Source: Peptococcaceae bacterium BRH_c23
Lineage (GTDB): Bacteria > Bacillota_B > Desulfitobacteriia > Desulfitobacteriales > Desulfitobacteriaceae
DNA: 7,568 nucleotides
NCBI GenBank assembly: GCA_000961805.1
Contig: LADV01000189.1
Span: 1 to 7,568 of the forward strand
Direction of reading: 5' to 3'
Within the stretch, counting starts at the first letter, position 1, and every line of letters begins with the position of its first letter. Shown here piece after piece: positions 4,901 to 7,568 of the stretch. Made by a program: the position numbers and the translations under genes. The notes under the pieces were generated by a model, which worked only from the letters and a program-made list of their open reading frames with translations, was not told the origin of the DNA and did not search any database.

Positions 4901-5702
4901 TGTGTGGATGGATTTTTTCAGGAACTGCTTTACAACTTTTTTTTGCTGCTATACCATACTGTCTCAAAAACCTTGCTACATTATCATCTGACATCTGATG
5001 TTTTACACCCTTGTTAGTTGTATAAAACAGCAACTGGTCGGGGTTACTTTCCTGTTGAAAGAGACCAATGTATCTTTGGAAATGTTGAACTGTCTTCAGT
5101 GTAATGGGAACGATCCTACGTTTCATGCCTTTTCCGCTCAGATATACGCAGGGAGTTTTTGTGTTAGCTACAATGTCTTTTACCTTCAGGTCTAACATCT
5201 CCTGGTTTCTTGCAGCAGTATCATACATGAGGATCATAAAGAATAAGTTTCGTATTCCATTTTTGGTTCCAGTATCAGGCTGAGCAAGGACTACCTGCAG
5301 GGCTTCCTCCGACATAAACTCCATGACTTTTGATTTCATGTCTTTCTTGACTGGAATCTTTCCTAGGTCAATCAAGGATGCGTTTACTGTTGGTTCCATG
5401 TTCACTGCATATTTAAAGAATGAACGTATGCACGACATCCTATGGTTCCTTGTCGAGATGCTACAGTTCCTTTCCTTTTCAAGCCAATCAAGGAAATCAG
5501 AAACCAGCTGATAATCAAGTGTTGCAAATGTTATCTGTCTTAATGGGACATGTTTCACTTTTGTGACGTAGTCTAGTAGGATATTTAGTGTTTCCCTGTA
5601 GGACTTTACCGTGTTGAGGCTGCAGCATCTCTGTTCTGGAAGATAAACCGTAAGGAAATCTCGAACGAGACAGAACAGTTTGTCGTCTTTTTTCTTTCCC
5701 AT
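4881..5702 (-). CDS. ritC: 5' part of RIT-2 ritC, truncated by insertion of RIT-1
   Basis: The start at ATG 5702 has an excellent GGAGGTGA (5707-5714) and overlaps the ritB stop as TAATG. The 273 codons hold the N-terminal DNA-binding domain (about 1-125) and most of the catalytic domain: Arg165 (DTAARNQE), Lys191 (SGKGMKRR), His267 and Arg270 (HPHMFR). The last three residues, NQN, and the stop come from RIT-1 sequence. The missing His and Tyr are encoded at 1167-1411. The rebuilt protein has 348 residues with His293 and Tyr302, and its HPHMFRRTRAMHLY block is typical of integrases in Clostridia (from memory). As it stands, the product may bind DNA but cannot cut it, because the nucleophile is gone. 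Confidence 0.88.
   Translation of the reverse strand: MGKKKDDKLFCLVRDFLTVYLPEQRCCSLNTVKSYRETLNILLDYVTKVKHVPLRQITFATLDYQLVSDFLDWLEKERNCSISTRNHRMSCIRSFFKYAVNMEPTVNASLIDLGKIPVKKDMKSKVMEFMSEEALQVVLAQPDTGTKNGIRNLFFMILMYDTAARNQEMLDLKVKDIVANTKTPCVYLSGKGMKRRIVPITLKTVQHFQRYIGLFQQESNPDQLLFYTTNKGVKHQMSDDNVARFLRQYGIAAKKSCKAVPEKIHPHMFRNQN
4894..4900. repeat. 7-bp direct repeat flanking RIT-1, right copy (CGAAACA)
   Basis: It is identical to 1405-1411. On the coding strand of RIT-2 ritC it reads TGTTTCG and covers parts of the Met, Phe and Arg codons of the H-M-F-R box. Confidence 0.8.
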
Positions 5703-6661
5703 TACTTCACCTCCGGTATAACCGCATTCACTTCATCCCAGTGGATGGATTCGGTTCTGACCAATCGGTCGGGAAGGAGGTGGATATAATAAGCAGTTTC
5801 CGAAAAATCATAGTGCCCCATATAAGCACTGAGATAAGGAAGATATGTTTGCAGTTCTTTTCCATCTTCCAGCCATTTTTGGAGTATCCTTGTGGCATAA
5901 TTATGACGAAAATCATATATTCTTGGAGTTGATCCATGAAACGAAGTAATGCCGGCTATCTTCCAACACCTCCAAAAATGTCTCTGCAACCAGTTTTCAG
6001 GATATATGTCCCCGTTTGGATTCTTGAAGAAATATTCCCTGTCTTTATAAGCAAGATTGCTTAACGAATGATACTTTCGGCATAGTTCCAGCATGCCAGG
6101 GGCAACTGGAACAGTACGATCTTTATGCCGTTTTGTTTCTTTGATATGCAGTATCCCTGCATCAAGGTCAAATTCACTACAGTGCAGATGTCTAGCCTCG
6201 CTGGGTCTGAGTCCACAGCAGTACAGCAGGCGGAACATGACAGGAACGACCAGATGCCGGTAAGGAGAACGTTTGTCCTCTGGAATCCTATCGGATGCAC
6301 GGAAGAAAGCAGTCAGTTCTTCATCAGTGTAGATATATGGTACAAAGGGTTTCCTGCGTCCAAACATTTCCAATGGTGCCACATAGGCGTTATCACCAAC
6401 TGAATTCAGGTATCTCGCGAATTCGCGGAGGGCTATGATTTTCCTTATTACCGATTCTGGTTTCTGGTTCTGCTTTTTCCGGCCCCAGTCCATAACGATT
6501 TCCTTGGTCAAAACGGACGCATCGGGGTAATTCTCCATGCAGAAACGGTCAAAGTTTAAAAGATAACCGACATAGCTGTTGTCTGCGTACCCAAGCGATT
6601 TTTTGAACTGCAGCATGTCCTGCATCTGTCCAGCAAATCGGCTTTCAAAAGAGGGATTCAT
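5702..6661 (-). CDS. ritB: RIT-2 second tyrosine recombinase (RitB type)
   Basis: This is a 319-residue recombinase. The start at ATG 6661 overlaps the ritA stop as ATGA and follows AGGAGGG (6669-6675). It aligns along its length with RIT-1 RitB, with catalytic positions at the same numbers: Arg152 (CCGLRPSEA), Lys177, Arg252 in Y-D-F-R-H, His283 (MGHYD) and Tyr292. As in the other copy, the first His of H-x-x-R is replaced by Tyr249. The protein ends NAVIPEVK with a stop overlapping the ritC start. The reading frame is intact and of normal length. Identity to the RIT-1 copy looks moderate by eye, so the two elements are different families and not a recent duplication. Confidence 0.9.
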   Translation of the reverse strand: MNPSFESRFAGQMQDMLQFKKSLGYADNSYVGYLLNFDRFCMENYPDASVLTKEIVMDWGRKKQNQKPESVIRKIIALREFARYLNSVGDNAYVAPLEMFGRRKPFVPYIYTDEELTAFFRASDRIPEDKRSPYRHLVVPVMFRLLYCCGLRPSEARHLHCSEFDLDAGILHIKETKRHKDRTVPVAPGMLELCRKYHSLSNLAYKDREYFFKNPNGDIYPENWLQRHFWRCWKIAGITSFHGSTPRIYDFRHNYATRILQKWLEDGKELQTYLPYLSAYMGHYDFSETAYYIHLLPDRLVRTESIHWDEVNAVIPEVK

Positions 6662-7568
6662 ACCAGTTCCCTCCTTTCAGTCCCAAGTCCTTGGATATCA
6701 AGAGTACATTCAGACAGCATTGATGTAGCAAGGGAAAGATATCGCTTTGTCGAATCGAGGCTTCGGTGTCCTAAAATCTGCGATATAGTTGAAAGCGGAA
6801 TCTCTGATTCCAGCATCCATGTACTTATGGAACGTCTCAAGGCATGAAATGTTTTCCCGTCTCTCGGAAGATGGGTGATGTCCGCCTTTTTCATATATTT
6901 AGCCAGTATACTTGAGGTAACGGCCGTATCAACAAGCTTCCTGTAAGGTGGTTCTACACGAAGGAAAACATAGGGTACATCAGTATCCGGGCGGCCTTGA
7001 AGTATATAGTCTGCCATAGCTTTGCCTGTATCAGAGCCGAATGGGAGGGACAGCGCTTCTCCAGTTTTCTTTTGGATGATATGCATTTCATTATGTTTCC
7101 AGTCAATGTCTGTCAACTTCAGGCCCAGGATATCTGAACACCGAAGTCCTGTCCGCGATGCCAGATAGATAATAGCATAGTCTCTTTTTCCTTGTGGCGT
7201 ATACGTATTAATCTGTTCCAGCATAGCCTTAACTTCTTCCTGACTAAAGCATGGAAGAACCTTTTTTCGGGGTGTTGCTACTTTAAATAGTATCATTTCC
7301 GGAGTAAGTGCCGTTAGTCCTTCTACATTAAGGAAGCGTACAAATTTCTTAACAGAATCAATAACGTTGGGCATGCTTCCCCTGTGGGTAGGTTGGGTAG
7401 CTATCAGAAAATCCCTAATTATCTGTAATGACATTCCCGTGAAATCCTTGTGACCGATTTCTTCCAAAAACTTAAGGAAGTGTCTGACATTAGCCCGAAT
7501 ATAGCGAATTCCGCTTATCCGGTGCCTGCCAAGAAACACTTCATAACTGGATGAAATGTCAGAAAAAT
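6658..7568 (-). CDS. ritA: RIT-2 first tyrosine recombinase (RitA type), N-terminus outside the window
   Basis: The minus-strand frame is open to the window edge. Nine more residues (FSDISSSYE) can be read upstream of the GTG at 7539, so that GTG is not a credible start. About 302 residues are visible. By comparison with RIT-1 RitA, roughly 110 are missing. Numbering from the GTG codon, the catalytic set is complete: Arg133 (RTGLRCSDI), Lys158 (QKKTG), His232 and Arg235 (HALRR), His258 (LGHRS) and Tyr267 (KRYLS). The product heads the RIT-2 trio and is coupled to ritB through ATGA at 6661-6658. No frameshift or stop is seen. The promoter and the second RIT-2 terminus must lie beyond 7568. Confidence 0.9.
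   Translation of the reverse strand, partial: FSDISSSYEVFLGRHRISGIRYIRANVRHFLKFLEEIGHKDFTGMSLQIIRDFLIATQPTHRGSMPNVIDSVKKFVRFLNVEGLTALTPEMILFKVATPRKKVLPCFSQEEVKAMLEQINTYTPQGKRDYAIIYLASRTGLRCSDILGLKLTDIDWKHNEMHIIQKKTGEALSLPFGSDTGKAMADYILQGRPDTDVPYVFLRVEPPYRKLVDTAVTSSILAKYMKKADITHLPRDGKTFHALRRSISTWMLESEIPLSTISQILGHRSLDSTKRYLSLATSMLSECTLDIQGLGTERRELV

Larger units (their letters stand above)
1070..7568 (-). mobile_element. RIT-2: minus-strand recombinase-in-trio element, interrupted by RIT-1 and running past the window edge
   Basis: Three consecutive minus-strand tyrosine recombinase genes (6658 onward, 5702-6661, and the split third gene) have ATGA and TAATG overlaps. This is the defining layout of RIT elements. 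The left terminus is placed near 1070 by analogy. In RIT-1 the outermost 19-bp repeat arm lies 19 bases inside the element end. Applying the same offset to the arm at 1089-1107 gives about 1070, exactly where the IS91 transposase homology stops. The other terminus is not in the window. RIT-1 occupies about 1405-4900 of this span, so the RIT-2 material in view is about 3.0 kb. The left boundary is good to a few bases only. Confidence 0.75.

Overview
The window is a stack of mobile elements nested inside one another, with no recognisable host housekeeping gene. Strong AGGAGG-type ribosome binding sites, an AT-leaning base composition and the style of the proteins suggest a low-GC Gram-positive (Firmicutes, probably Clostridia-like) genome. 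This taxonomic call is inference.

Left part (1-1085): debris of IS91-family elements. Positions 1-135 encode the C-terminal tail of an IS91-type (HUH, Y2) transposase. Positions 136-463 are non-coding but rich in inverted repeats. An in-frame C-terminal fragment of a tyrosine recombinase follows (464-631), overlapping the start of a second IS91-type transposase (609-1085). That transposase is cut off at its 'FHPH' catalytic motif.

Right part (about 1070-7568): a 'recombinases in trio' (RIT) element on the minus strand, called RIT-2 here. Its three tyrosine recombinase genes, ritA (6658 to beyond the window), ritB (5702-6661) and ritC, are translationally coupled. RIT-2 appears to have entered the second IS91 transposase gene at the HPH codons. 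Its far end lies past base 7568.

Middle (about 1405-4900): a second, different RIT element (RIT-1) on the plus strand sits inside ritC of RIT-2. It has 37-bp perfect terminal inverted repeats and is flanked by a 7-bp direct repeat, CGAAACA. Removing RIT-1 and one repeat copy joins 5702-4901 to 1411-1167 into one uninterrupted 348-codon ritC with a complete catalytic set. The crossover falls on the codons of the conserved H-M-F-R box. RIT-1 carries ritA (1570-2802), ritB (2799-3773) and a ritC split by a frameshift near 4213-4224.

Inferred order of events: IS91/integrase elements, then RIT-2 into the IS91 transposase, then RIT-1 into RIT-2. The notable points are the exact reconstruction of the interrupted gene, the shared architecture of ends with unrelated sequences, and junctions that repeatedly fall on catalytic-motif codons of other mobile-element genes.
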